This document shows positions 1 to 11,290 of a DNA stretch of 64,000 bases, one piece after another. Under the pieces are notes generated by a model. It made no database searches, was not told where the DNA came from, and saw only the letters and a list, made by a program, of their open reading frames with translations. The DNA comes from Ceratopteris richardii (Eukaryota; Streptophyta; Polypodiopsida; Polypodiales; Pteridaceae), in assembly GCA_020310875.1 (NCBI GenBank), contig CM035417.1, positions 88,785,940 to 88,849,939 on the forward strand, in the 5' to 3' direction. How positions within the stretch are numbered: position 1 is the stretch's first letter; each line of letters opens with the position of its first letter. The position numbers were made by a program, and so were the translations under genes.

Positions 1-960
1 AACCTTCATTTCCTATGAAGCGTAATTTTAATGCCCCATCTTACCCTAGTATTCCTCGTCCTCCACAATCCAATTACTCAACTCCACCCGTTGCTTCATC
101 TCTCCAACCAACCAAACCACCTACCCTTCAAACTTCAGCAGTGAATGCCCAATAGAAGCGACCACGAATCACTTGCTGGAATTATGGTAAACCTGGACAT
201 ACAAAAATAAGGTGCAGATTGCAATCTCTTCATATGAAACAGGCTACAGCTCGATTGCATAATATGGAGGTCTATAATGAAGAAATTCCTCCTGTTTGGA
301 CAGAGGAATCATTGGAGAAGGACTTAAGTACCTTGGGTAAGGATATCTCTCTCCACTCTCTTCTTTGCATGCAGGGTATAATAAATAACAAACTAGTTAA
401 AATTCTACATGACGATGGTAGTTCACATGACTTCATTTCACATTCATTAGTACAAGAACTTAAATTACAAACGTTTCCTTCTTTGTATAAAGTGAAAGCT
501 GCATTTCAAGGTAGTCGTTATAATGTAACACGAGAAGTGCAAGATGTTACGATTAGCATAGGCCCTTATGTTGATTCACGAACATTTTTAATTGCACCTT
601 TGCAATCTTATGATGTTATACTAGGTATGCCTTTTCGTCACCATTATAACCCACGTATTGACTATCATACTCACACCTTTAAGTTTGTTTTCAAAGGTCA
701 AATCATTACTTTGTCTTCACGGCATGATTTCCAGCCATTTCCATTGATTAGTCACACTCAAGTAAAACGTGCATTTAGGAAAGGATTCAACTCATGCATT
801 GTTTTTGTCAATGTCATCAATGATTATACTCATACACTTCCAGATGCATATAATTCTTTCATGAGTACTTATAAGGATTGTTTTATGTCTGAATATCCCT
901 CTGAACTACCATCATCTCGAGGATCCTTTGACCATAGCATAGACTTAGTCCCTGGTAGTT
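1..960 (+). pseudogene. gypsy Gag end and aspartic protease region
   Basis: The first 200 bases encode a Pro/Ser/Thr-rich Gag tail and a zinc-knuckle-like segment near 170-215 ([14 protein letters not shown]). From about 360 comes a retropepsin-like domain: the active-site block reads [10 protein letters not shown] near 410-440, the usual DxGSS(H)xFI form in plant gypsy elements, followed by an ILGMPF block near 618-636 that matches the conserved ILGMDWL-type motif of the family. In the virus-like cycle this enzyme would cut the Gag-Pol polyprotein. The segment leads straight into reverse transcriptase on the same strand. It is part of a broken fossil. Confidence 0.8.
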
Positions 961-2220
961 CTCCTCCTCATAAAGCACCTTATAGACATGGCCCACTACA
1001 TCGAAAGGAAATAGAAAATCAAGTAAAAGACCTACTACAAAAAGGACTTATAAGGCCTAGTTCTTCCCCATTTGGAGCACCAGTTCTCTTAGTAGAGAAG
1101 AAGAATAAAACTTATCGAATGTGCATTGATTATAGAGCCCTTAACAAGATCACGATCAAGAATAGATACCCTATTCCTTGAATAGATGATCTCTTAGATA
1201 AGTTACGAGGAGCTCGTGTCTTTAGTAAAATTGATCTTAAATCGGGTTACCATCAGATTCGTATGACACAAAGTGATATTTTTAAGACTGCATTTAGAAC
1301 TCAAAATGGCCATTATGAATTTATGGTAATGCCCTTTGGACTTACTAATGCCCCTGCTACATTTGCACGAATGATGAACAATATTTTTCTTGATTACCAA
1401 GCTTTTGTTCTTGTATTCTTTGATGACATACTTATTTACAGTAAGAATGATAATGAACATGAAAAGCATCTTGAAACAGTTTTTCATTTGTTACGAGAGA
1501 ACACATTTTATGCTAATCCTGAAAAGAGTTTTTTCTTTCAGCGTAAGCTAGAACATTTAGGACATATTATTTCAAGTGAAGGTGTGCATGTGGATCCGAA
1601 AAAGATTAGAGTTATCATCGAATGGCCTACACCACAATCAGTCAATGATGTTCGTTCTTTTCTTGGGTTGGCTAGTTTCTATAGGAAGTTTGTTCGAAAT
1701 TTTTCTTATTTAGCATTGCCTCTTACCTTGATGTTGAAAAAGAAAATAAAATTTGCATGGGGAATTACCCAACAACAGTCCTTTGACAAACTTAAACATG
1801 CACTTTCACATGCACCTGTTTTACAATTACCTGATTTTTCACAACCCTTTCATGTTGTTACTGATGCTAGTGGTTCAGGAATAGGTGTTGTTCTGATGCA
1901 AAATGACCATCCCATTGCATTTGAGAGTAGAAAGCTTAAACCCTCAGAGCATAATTATAGTACGTATGATAAAGAATTGTTAGCAGTTGTGCATGCTTTG
2001 CGAATTTGAAAACACTATCTTATGGGCTCTGAGATCTTAATCAAAACCGATCAACAAGCTATTAAACATTTATTAAATCAGCCCTTAATCTCTGATAGGC
2101 ATCTTAAATGGGCATCATTCATTCAAAATTTCCAATCCATGATACAATATCAGCCTGGTAAAGCTAATGTTGTAGCAGATGCTCTTAGCCGTTTTCCTTT
2201 GCATTCTGTTGTTTTGAATA
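961..2220 (+). pseudogene. gypsy reverse transcriptase and RNase H region
   Basis: The reverse transcriptase region starts near 1000 with the [20 protein letters not shown] block and the [11 protein letters not shown] block typical of Ty3/gypsy. It continues with the PFGLTNAPATF block near 1332-1365 and the catalytic FFDDILIYS block near 1420-1442, where F/Y-x-D-D is the metal-binding site. RNase H follows: the VTDASGSGIG block is near 1857-1887 and YDKELLAVVHAL near 1966-2000. The end carries QYQPGKANVVADALSR near 2145-2192, the classic boundary between RNase H and integrase in this group. Family and order are unambiguous, and the copy is broken. Confidence 0.9.
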
Positions 2221-3689
2221 ATATTTCTGCCATCCAAATTCATTCTTTTCAAGAAATGGTTTCCACTTATGCATCTGATTTGTATTTTTCACGTGCATGG
2301 CATGACTTCAACAATGCTGCATCTTTATCTGATGAACATTATACATTTCATAATGGTTTTCTCTATTTTCAACATAGATTGTGCATAACCCAAGCTTTTA
2401 AAGATTTTGTCATTAAAGAAATGCATGAACCGTCTTACATGGGTCATAGAGGCATACAAAGCACCATTTCTGCTTGCAAAGATTTCTTCTTTTGGCCACA
2501 CATGGAAAAAGATATTGCACATTATGTTTCTCAATGCATTGTATGTCAGCGTGTCAAACGTCATCATGGTAAACCATTTGGATTATTAATGCCACTTCCT
2601 ATTCCAAATGAACCATGGGAACAAATCTCTATGGATTTTATCACAGGTCTTCCTATCATTTCATCACATAATAATATGATTTGGACAATAGTTGATAGGT
2701 TTAGTAAATATGCATATTTCATTCCATGTAGAAAAACTTTGACTGCACCTCAAGCTGCAAAATTATTCATTAAATGCATTTTTCCACATCATGGATTTCC
2801 TAAAGTAATGTTATCTGATCGTGATGTTAGGTTTTGTAATCATTTTTGGGTTGCCTTATTTCAACATTTTGGTTCTAAAATAGATTTTAGCTCTGCATTT
2901 CATCCTGAAAGTAATGGACAGAGTGAGGCTACAAATAGTACTATTCTTGATTTATTGCGTTGTTATTCATTAGATAATCCTAATAACTGGGATGAAAAAT
3001 TGCCATTGCTTCAATTTGCTTACAATAACACTTCACACACCACTACTGGTCGTGCACCTTTTGAAATAGTTTTTGGTAAAAAGCTTCCCACTCCCATGTC
3101 CCTCACCCAAACCGACATTCCGATGGCTGATTCTATTGCTCAAGATCACGTTTCTATACTTCATGATGTTCATGAGCACATTAGGAAAAGTCAAGAGCGA
3201 TATACACGTATTATCAATACTAAACGATTAGCCAAAGAATTCAAGGAAAATGATTTTGTATGGTTGCGAATAATTAAAAGACGTCTCAAAAATATTTTGC
3301 AGCATACTAAAATTAAACTTGCACCATGCTATTATGGACCGTTTCGCATTATAGAAAAAATTAATGATACTTCATTTAGATTAGATATTCCATCTCATTG
3401 GACTATACATAATTCTTTTCATATTAGTTTACTGAGACCCTTTAAAGGAACTTTACCACTTGCTCCACTTCTTGATGACCCTCCTTTAATTGAAGAACAA
3501 TCTGAAATCTTAGTTCCTGAGAAAATCATTGATTATGATGTCACTACTACACGCACAGGTACTCAATATCATCGATATTTCGTTAAGTACAAAAATCACT
3601 CTATTGAAGAATGTCAATGGATACATAAAACACAATTAACACCTCATTATGACCACTTAATTTCTGCATATCATACACAAACACATTAA
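2221..3689 (+). pseudogene. gypsy integrase with C-terminal chromodomain
   Basis: The segment carries an integrase with an HHCC zinc-binding region near 2425-2550 (H...H...CIVCQRVK). The DDE core follows, with MDFITGLP near 2632-2655, SDRDVRF near 2815-2835 and HPESNGQSEATN near 2901-2936. A GPFRI-type block sits near 3338, and a chromodomain-like module near 3520-3670 contains YFVKYKNHSIEECQW. Chromodomains at this position are known in chromoviral integrases and bind modified histones. Bases 3690-3833 downstream are non-coding and lead to the polypurine tract. This is the longest open stretch of the element, but the element as a whole is broken. Confidence 0.88.
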
Positions 3690-3795
3690 TGTAATAGCTC
3701 CATGAACATTTCCATGCATGTATTTTTACATGGCACATGCCTATTTTCTTTATTCAGTGATGAAACATGTGACTGGCCATCCATGTTTATTATTT

Positions 3796-3990
3796 TATCA
3801 ACTAAGGTCAGTTGCTTGTTCAACTGAGGGGCATGTTATAACTTATGGAATATGTTGAACAATGCATTGTTATTGTTGGATTGTAACAGTAACATGGAAT
3901 ATGTTGAACAATGCATTGTTATTGTTAGAGTGTTAACTTATTTTATCAACTGAGGTCAGTTGCTTGTCAACTGAGAGGCATGTTGTATAT
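3796..3990 (+). repeat. duplicated polypurine-tract/LTR-start blocks
   Basis: Two direct repeats overlap the LTR start. The stretch containing CAACTGAGG, GGTCAGTTGCTTGT and GGCATGTT occurs at about 3799-3838 and again at about 3948-3985. A second pair, ATGGAATATGTTGAACAATG followed by CATTGTTATTGTT, occurs at about 3843-3876 and 3893-3926. The effect is a second polypurine-like tract and LTR-like start about 150 bp inside the LTR. Confidence 0.75.
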
Positions 3991-4475
3991 TATTGAACAA
4001 TGTATTGTTAAAGTGTTATATTATTAATGTATTAATATGTTTTTTATGTTTCTGATATAGCAGCTGAAGGTTCATGAGGAGCGTGCAAGGCGTGAAAGGG
4101 CGGACATCAATAATTCGAATAATTATTATTTAGCTTGTAAATAAACCTGCGTAGAAGGTTCTATTGTTAGAAAAGTAATGGTTAGAATAAGGGTCGTTGT
4201 AGACCGCAGTTTCTGTTATTCAAAGTAATGGCTTTCTGTAAAAGTTACTAACTTTTAGTTTCACGCCTACTTTTCAAAGCCGCCCTCTTGAAACCACTCT
4301 TTTCGACGTAATCAAAATTCCTATGGATACATGCACTCTGTGGACTGTCGAAACAGAGTGCATGGGGGGAGTTGCACCCAATCTTGCGTTCGGTCTCGTC
4401 TCTTGTTGCCTCTAATTTCTGTGTGTTTTTCTGCGTCCGTAATCTCTGTATGTGCGTGAGCAAGATCCTGACAAC
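3834..4475 (+). repeat. probable 3' LTR of the gypsy element
   Basis: A purine run (ACTGAGGGGCA, ending at 3833) is followed by TGTTATAAC, a normal polypurine tract to LTR junction. The proposed right end is CTGACAACA at about 4475, giving TGTT...AACA termini and about 640 bp. Without the 5' LTR in the window this right end is inference. The first 150 bp contain duplicated blocks, and a 12-bp hairpin lies at 4330-4364. The right-hand third is pyrimidine-rich, like an R/U5 region. Confidence 0.5.
4330..4364. repeat. 12-bp perfect inverted repeat (hairpin)
   Basis: CATGCACTCTGT at 4330-4341 is the exact reverse complement of ACAGAGTGCATG at 4353-4364, with an 11-nt loop between them. It lies in the downstream half of the probable gypsy LTR, where transcripts would begin or end, so an RNA hairpin is possible. 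Function is unknown. Confidence 0.85.
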
Positions 4476-4476
4476 A

Positions 4477-6075
4477 AAATTTGAGTAGCCATACCTCATA
4501 TTTAGATTCTTGTGTGTAGGAGCTAGTTAGCTTTGTGTAATGAGAAAAATTCATTGACCATTTTGTATCCATTTCTTATAATCTTTGCTCTTGTAGAAAG
4601 ATATTGTTGTCTTCTAGAGTTTTCTTGAAGCTTAAGTATGATCTAAACATATTCTAAGAAAAATCAACTCAAGAGTGACTGGTGTTTTCTATGTACATGC
4701 CTAATCAAAGCAATAAGTGGTCTCTCTTGGAGGCATTGTTTTCCGAATATGACAAATTATTATGAGTGAGATAGCTTGCATTAGGAACTTTTCATAGTTT
4801 ATTTTGAGTGTGATAAAGCTCTCAAGCTCATTTCATAAGAGTTTAGAGTATCATTAATGGGTTTAGAGTTTAGAGCATAATTAAGGTCTATGTTCTCCTA
4901 TCAATGGTATCAGATGATTTCAACACACAAAGGCACTAAAAAGAAAATTAGAAGAATCCATTGAATGACTTGGAAGAAGATGAGCTACTAATTTAAGTTC
5001 AAGGACACATAATCAACTCAAGGGAAGTCTACTAGTGAAGAAGCAAGGCATCTACCCCATTTGTTTTGGTAGTTTTGAAGTACACAAGTAAGGATCTTGA
5101 TACTCTTCACTCTTTTTGCATGAAGGATCTTTAGAAGAGTACATTAGAGTACATCATGTCAAAATATAACACAGATTGAAAAGTTAAATAAAAACAACTA
5201 TTAGACATGGAAGTTTAGAATGTTTCTTTTTCTGATGGGCAAGGGTTTATGGGAACTTGTTAGGGGAATAGATACAAGGACTAGATTGGGAGAGAATCCA
5301 ATTCTTGATTAGTTGAGGAGCTTTAGAGAATGGAATCTAAGACGTAGGAGAGTTATCTTCACCTTATCTTAGCATATAAGCAATGCAATGATAGGGGATA
5401 TTCGTGGTCTAGACACTTCAATGAAAGTGTGGGAAACCAAACAAAGACATACTCAACTTCAACCAAAGCTAGGAAGATTTAATTAACGATTGAACTCAAT
5501 AATTTGAGGAAGACACCTAGTAGCAACATCAATGAATATCTTTTCAAGATCAAGGAAGTGATGCATTGGATCGATGGGTTTTCATCTAGATGATAACAAC
5601 CTAGTTGCATATACATTGAAAGGGCTTAGGGATGATGCTAAGTGGAAGGATTTTACCACTTTTGTATATGTCAAAGATAGTCTTCTTGACTTTGGGCAGC
5701 TAGTGGCCTTGTTGGACATTAAAGAGATGACCATAGAAGGCTCAAAGGCAAAGGAAAATGAATCCCAAGCATTTTTTGCAGGTAAAGAAAGAAGTAGAGG
5801 AAGAAACCAAGGTAGAACATAGATAAGAAGAGGCAAGTTTAGATGAAGAGGAGGAAGATACAATCAATCTCAAGAGAACAACAACTCACAAGGATGCTTC
5901 ACATCTCGCAAGTATGGCCACTATGCAAGGAATTGTTATCAAAGGGACAAAAGAAATTCTTCATACAAAGGGTAAGGTAATTATGCATCCACTTAAAATG
6001 CGAATCAAAGTATGTTAGCTATGATGTTGATGCGTTACTACAAAACACAAGGGTCAAGCACATGGTACATTTGTA
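4477..6075 (+). mobile_element. Ty1/copia fragment: LTR end, primer site, gag remnant
   Basis: A primer-binding-like site TGGTATCAGATG at 4905-4916 follows TCA at 4901-4903, suggesting that 4477-4903 holds the tail of a 5' LTR whose left end I cannot place. Downstream on the plus strand are eroded copia Gag blocks: the KTPSSNINEYLFKIKEV-type segment near 5510-5560, and a segment near 5574-5720 resembling the copia VAYTLKGLRDDAKWKDFTTF region. A basic Arg/Gly stretch follows, then a zinc-knuckle-like segment near 5893-5940. Similarity stops near 6075, at what looks like the beginning of the protease, where an LTR-like block starts. It is an old, heavily decayed fossil. Confidence 0.65.
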
Positions 6076-6490
6076 TGTTGACAACATGATTGCTCCTACT
6101 TCATTCCCATTTGTATCTGCATGAGTGCATCTCCATTTTTTATCTAGGAGGCACTCCATTTCTAGTTTATTTCCATTTATATTGTATCTCTTTTGTATTT
6201 GGGCACCTTGCCATTCACTTCTACAAGTGTATTCATTTTTCGTTAAGGGGCATTATGCCAATGAGATGTACTTTGGAGAGCCCCTCCTAAATCTATATAA
6301 GGAGGGTTTGTTCCCCCATTTACACTTGGTTAGAAGCTTGAGGAGCCTACTCCATGATCTTGGCAAGATCATTTCTAATCCATATGAATTTACCCATTTC
6401 TTGGTCTACTCACTTTGAGTCTCTCACACTCTTTCTTTTGTGAGTACTCTCTTCTTTTGATTTTGCTCTTGCCCGTGTACTCTCTACACA
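6076..6490 (+). repeat. LTR-like block of another retroelement
   Basis: The block starts TGTTGACAAC at 6076 and ends CTCTACACA at 6490, immediately followed by GTATCAGAGCAC, a near match to the initiator-Met primer site. A TATA-like motif (CTATATAAGG) sits at about 6293-6302, with a pyrimidine-rich leader after it. Together these suggest a 5' LTR of about 415 bp of a plus-strand element interrupting or abutting the copia fragment to its left. No matching 3' LTR or gag was recognised, and no target duplication was found. Confidence 0.5.
6293..6302 (+). promoter_or_regulatory. TATA box of the 6076-6490 LTR-like block
   Basis: CTATATAAGG, flanked by the short inverted pair CCCCTCC and GGAGGG, lies 217 bp into the LTR-like block and about 190 bp before the primer-like site. 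This is the normal position for an RNA polymerase II promoter in an LTR. Confidence 0.5.
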
Positions 6491-6500
6491 GTATCAGAGC

Positions 6501-7393
6501 ACTAGGTGGAGGTCTTGGTGGTGCACTTGGTGCTCGTTTTGGTGGTGGTGGTGCTTGAGTTTGGTGATGTTGCTCTCCATCCATATGGGGAAGCCTTTTG
6601 CCCTCATTTTTACTCTTCAGGGTTTCAGTTTACCCATTTCTGCATGCTTCCAGCCTTTCTTTCACCCATTTTCCCACCCTCCCACCCTTCTTCATCAATT
6701 TTTTTCTCACACTCTATCTATCGACTTTTTCCATCCTCCTACCCTCATTGTGATCATTTTAGTAGCATTAATCGATTGAAGTGCTAATCACCACTTTGGA
6801 AGTATTTTGTATCACTATTCTGGTCATGCGCACAGAGTTGATGATTAATCTCACGTTTTTGAAGTGTTTATAAAGAGTATTGTGCACTCATCCGCTTCCT
6901 TTGTGACTCGGTGGTGTGTAATACATCTTTTTACTCAAAGATAATTTTGGACATTGTCCTTCTTCATCACATTAATAGTCAACTACTAAGTCGTGAGTGG
7001 TCCTCATGTCTTATCAACTAAAAACATAGTGAAACATTTGAGGAGTGAATACAACAGAATAGCCAACTCACTTTGAGTTACCCATTCTCTGCCAAACCAT
7101 ACAACGAGATGGCAAAACTTCTCTTGCATTACAAGAGGCGAAGGCAAACTCTCTTTAATCTTTAGCAAGTAAGCTCAACGACATCATCTGAGGATCCAAC
7201 ATCCTCTAGTGAAAGGATAGTTCTCTCTATAGCATGGTTCTACAACAATTCAAGAGAAGGCTATAGTGGAGAAAACCATACGATAATCTCGACTTCTTGA
7301 GAAAGGGATGTGGTTTTCATTTACATCTCTTACAGACAATGCACATCAGCAAACTCTTAGAGAGAGAGAGAGAGTGCAACACTTGGACTTTGC
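6501..7393. other. unassigned DNA between LTR-like block and element C
   Basis: This 0.9 kb stretch has no convincing coding region. It begins with a GGTGGT-rich leader, then pyrimidine-rich sequence, and ends with a short (AG)n run near 7361-7375. It may be non-coding leader of the element whose LTR ends at 6490, but no gag similarity was seen. Element C starts directly after it. Confidence 0.5.
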
Positions 7394-8119
7394 TGATGGA
7401 ATTTAATCCCTCAGATTTGCACACTAGAAGTGAAACGAACTCAATACCTAGGTGCCTTCATACACCTTTTCTACTATCCTATAGAAAAACTCCAATTCAC
7501 CTACCTTACAGTGCTCCAACTTCCCTAAGCTTTTTAACACACTAAGTATGGTTCATAACTTTCCAACAAGCTATAGAACACCTCAAATGGATTTGTTTAG
7601 GTTAGCCAATAACGATATATGAAATAGACTATGCAGAGATGTAGGATATGCAAAAATTAGGGCTATAGAGATACACCAATTTCTTTGTACACATAACTGA
7701 TCTCAAGAAGCCCTATAGAGAAAGTAAGATGCATATAATCTATAAATTTCACCTTAAATCTCTTGAATTTTATACGTACACAAAGAGTTACAACTGTTAT
7801 AAGCAGACTATGTCTATATCTACAAGAGACTAGAGGGGGCGTGGGCTTGATAGCTCCTCCTCTATGCCTATAATGCCCTCCTCTACGTTTTTCCTAGCTT
7901 GGAAAACTACATTTCAGCTCCTTGAGCCTTGGATGAATCACTTCCTGAGCCTCCTTGATTATATGCCTCTCTTGACTTTTCCACCACCTTAGGACTACCT
8001 TGCCCGAGCTTGCCTGACCTTGAGACCCCCCTAAGTGATCTAAGTCGTGACCTTCGTCCACATTAAGGTCGTTTGACCCCTTTGTCCACCTAGAGCTTGC
8101 ATAGTTCACACTTTCAACA
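7394..8119 (-). repeat. 3' LTR of element C
   Basis: The left boundary TGATGGAATTTAATCCC and right boundary CTTTCAACA give TG...CA termini. CTCCCCCTCAAGCTTA follows at once and is the reverse complement of a polypurine tract. It matches the interrupted copy at 24807-26880 over most of its length and is about 726 bp long, shorter than the other copy once that copy's insertion is removed. Confidence 0.85.
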
Positions 8120-11100
8120 CTCCCCCTCAAGCTTAGTGTTTTAATGTCATATCAAGTAAGCTCATAGCCTTTGAAAACTTTGTTAACTAGGTCACACCCA
8201 AGCTTTTGGTGAAGATATATGCAACTTGGTCCTTTGTACCTAAAAAATGAACATTAGTTTCACAACTTGCAACCTTTTCCCTTACATAATGGTAATGCAC
8301 CTCAATGTGATTTCTCCTTGCATGATACATAGGATTCTTAGAAAGATGTAGGCTTGACATGTTATCTCCATAAACTAGAATTGTTATAAGTTGTATACGA
8401 GGATATTTGAAGAGCTTCTTAAGTCACATTGCTTTACATGTAGTGAGGGCTAAAGCTCTATATTCAGCCTCTGTTGAACTCAATGCAATTGTGGCCTCTT
8501 TTTTGCTCATCCATGAAATTGCTTTTGTACCTAGCATGAAAACATAGCCAATAGTTTTAGCCAATAGTTGACCTTCTATCATCAACACTCCCTACCCAAT
8601 GTGCATCACTCCATGTTCTTACTTGAATTACTTCATCATATTTGTATAGCAACCTATGATTAACTATACTCTTCACATACCTTAACACTCTCTTTGCATT
8701 ATTGAGATGTGTATCCGTGGCTGCATGCATGAACTGAGATAGAACTCAAACTATGTAGCACAAGTCAGGCCTTCTAAGTGTAGCATAGATCAATGATCTC
8801 ACAATGCTCCTTTATAGTGTAAGGTCTTCTAGATTCTTACCATCTTTCGTGCTTAACTTGACATTTGAATCTATAGTTTGAGCTATTGGTTTGCGATCTG
8901 TCATGCCAAACCTAAATAACACATCTAGAAGATACTTCTTTTGAGAGATATAGATGCCTTCTTTCCCATAGATCACCTCAATGTGAAGAAAGTACTTTAG
9001 CACACTTGAATCTGGATTTCAAACTCTCTTCCAAGCTTTTGTTTGATGGTCCTTATCCCTACATCATCATCACTTGTAACAAGGATATCATCTACATATA
9101 TGCATTTCAAACATGTCTTTTCATTTGTTTTCTTCATATACAAGGATAGATCTACATAACTTGGAGAGAAACCACATCTCTTCAAGAATTCCATTAGGAT
9201 CTTATTCCAAGCTCTTCGAGCTTGCTTTAGGCCATACAAGGCATACTTCAACATGCAAGCATAGGTAGGATGTTGTGGATCTACATAACCTTGAGGTTGT
9301 TCCAGGAACACGTCTTTTTGTAACTCACCATTCAAGAAAGCATTCTTTATGTCCATCTGGTAAATAGGCCACCTCTGTGTTGCACATAGGGCTATGAGAG
9401 CTCTAATGGTATCCTTGTTTGCCACAGGGCCTTGTGTCTCTGTGGAGTCTTTGGCTACTAGTCTAGCCTTGTACCTTGCCAAGCTTCCTCTTGGTCTTGT
9501 ACACCCACCTGTTTTGGACTATCTTCATGCCTTCCTTCTTAGGTACTAGTTCCCAAGTGTTATTCTCCTTAGTGCTTTGAACTCTTTATAAATAGCCTTC
9601 CTCCACTCTGGTTGTCTTTGCCTCCTCATAAGAATCTAACTCTTGATCTTCAATGACATGCATCATGTATGCATAATGCTTTTCCATGAAGGAACCATAT
9701 GTATACCTTTGTGGGGGTGCCTTCTTCCTTGTAGACCTCCCCTCTTGAGCTTTGGGATATTTCTTGTTTAGTCTATACAACTTTATATTATGAGTAATGA
9801 CCTCCTCAAGCTCTTCCTCTTTTGACTCCTCTTGAGCTTCCCTAGTGTCATACTCTGTCTCTTGCAACCTTCTATACTTTGAAGTAGGGGATGATCTTTA
9901 ATAATCATAAGTATAAGAGTGATCATACGAGTGTGCCTAGTGTCTTGATGTGTGCATCACATTCTTTCTCAACAAGGGACCTAAACTTTTGAAAGCATGA
10001 AAACACTTCTGATTTTCCTTCATAACATATAGCCATACCTTTCTTGAGTGGTCATCAATGAAAGTGACAAAATACCTAGATCCTCCCAATGAAGCCTCTC
10101 TACTAGGGCCCCATACATCTGAGTGTATAAGTTCTAAGAGCTTAGAGGATCTATACTCACTCTTTGGAAATGGCTTCCTTGCTTGCTTACATAGCTGACA
10201 AGCATTACAAAACTCATGTAGACCTTGGCCTTTAAGATTTGGTATTCCTTGCACTAAACCTGCTTTGCACATGTTTTTAACTTGAGAATATTGATATGTC
10301 ATATCCTCTTGTGCCAAAGATCAATATGTGCAATCCTTTTGTTACCAATCATCACATAACATACCTTGTTGTGTGTAGGGGCAACATCTAGTGTGAACAA
10401 TCTACATTCTTTCCTTCCCTTGGAAATGACCTTGCCTCTTTGCTTCACTATGCACCCTTTTGCATCAAATATACCCTGCATACCTTTCTCTATCATCTAT
10501 CCTACAAAGATAAGGATCTTGGAAATAGATGGAACATGAAGCACATCTTTAAGAGTCTTGATAGATTTACCTTCACCTAGCTTCACATCTCCCACATGTG
10601 TAATGGGATTCTCAGTGTTAACTCTTGTCTCCACACAACGTTTTGAGCTTGGGACCTGCATATGAATAAAATATTCCTCCATATATGACATGCGATTAGA
10701 GCATTCAGATTCTATGTACCACTTTGTATCCTTGGGATCACTAGTGTAGCCATGTCTTATGGCTGGGAGGGTCTCCTTCTCATCATCCTTCTTGGAGTTG
10801 TTAGCATAGTTCCGTTGCTCCTTTTTCTTCTTACCTTTGTCATCCTTGAACCAAAAATTCGAAGAAATATGATTCTGATTACCACATATAAAACAAGGTT
10901 TACCTTGATGAGGGTTGTTCTTCCCTTTGCCATTCTTGCCCTTCCTTGAAGAGGATGCCTTGCTATCTCCTTCTGAATCTAAATCTTCTCCTTAGACTAC
11001 TTCCAGTTGCTTTTTCCTCCTTTCCCCTTCTTTCCACTCTTGCATTTGCCTTCATTAGCATATAGAACCTGTTAGTGACCATCCTTCTTGGATGTGTCTC

Positions 11101-11290
11101 CTATGGCAACCTCTTTTGCCACTAGGTGTGGGATCAACTCCTCAAGTGCTGGTAGATTATTTCTATACAAGATGGTAGTAATGAGGGGTTTCCACTTGTC
11201 TTCCCCTCTTAGACCATTGAGAGTAATTTGCACAAGGTCTTCCTCATCTACTTTGCAGCCAATGGATGTCAATTGCTCCCTCAACTCCTT
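8120..11290 (-). pseudogene. element C pol and gag remnants (main part)
   Basis: Read on the minus strand, Gag blocks lie near 11070-11285 and a zinc knuckle (CFICGNQNHISS) near 10860-10905. Gag-pre-integrase and integrase follow near 9937-10690, with ELIHSDVWGPS and FVTFIDDHSRKVWLY motifs. Reverse transcriptase is at about 8812-9482, with ARYKARLVAKD, YQMDIKNAFLNGEL and YVDDILVTSDD. RNase H remnants fill 8120-8800. PR/IN before RT is the Ty1/copia order. All parts are decayed and many breaks are present. The Gag front is displaced to 24372-24695 by the insertion of element B. Confidence 0.85.

Larger units (their letters stand above)
1..4475 (+). mobile_element. Ty3/gypsy chromovirus, 3' part
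   Basis: This is the downstream part of a Ty3/gypsy retrotransposon that enters the window from the left. In order it shows a Gag end with a zinc-knuckle-like stretch, aspartic protease, reverse transcriptase, RNase H, integrase, a C-terminal chromodomain, a polypurine tract and a probable 3' LTR. Pol order PR-RT-RH-IN marks Ty3/gypsy, and the chromodomain marks the chromovirus branch, whose integrases are known to target chromatin. I did not assign a lineage within the chromoviruses. The 5' LTR lies outside the window, so no LTR dating is possible. The copy is a fossil with a small number of breaks. Confidence 0.9.

Noticed and set aside
4248-4572. Two overlapping 83-codon minus-strand frames
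   Set aside because: They lie antisense in the gypsy LTR and its flank, without similarity or codon pattern; chance frames.
7361-7375. (AG)n run as the site of a recent insertion
   Set aside because: It is a short simple repeat; it is not duplicated at the other end of element C.
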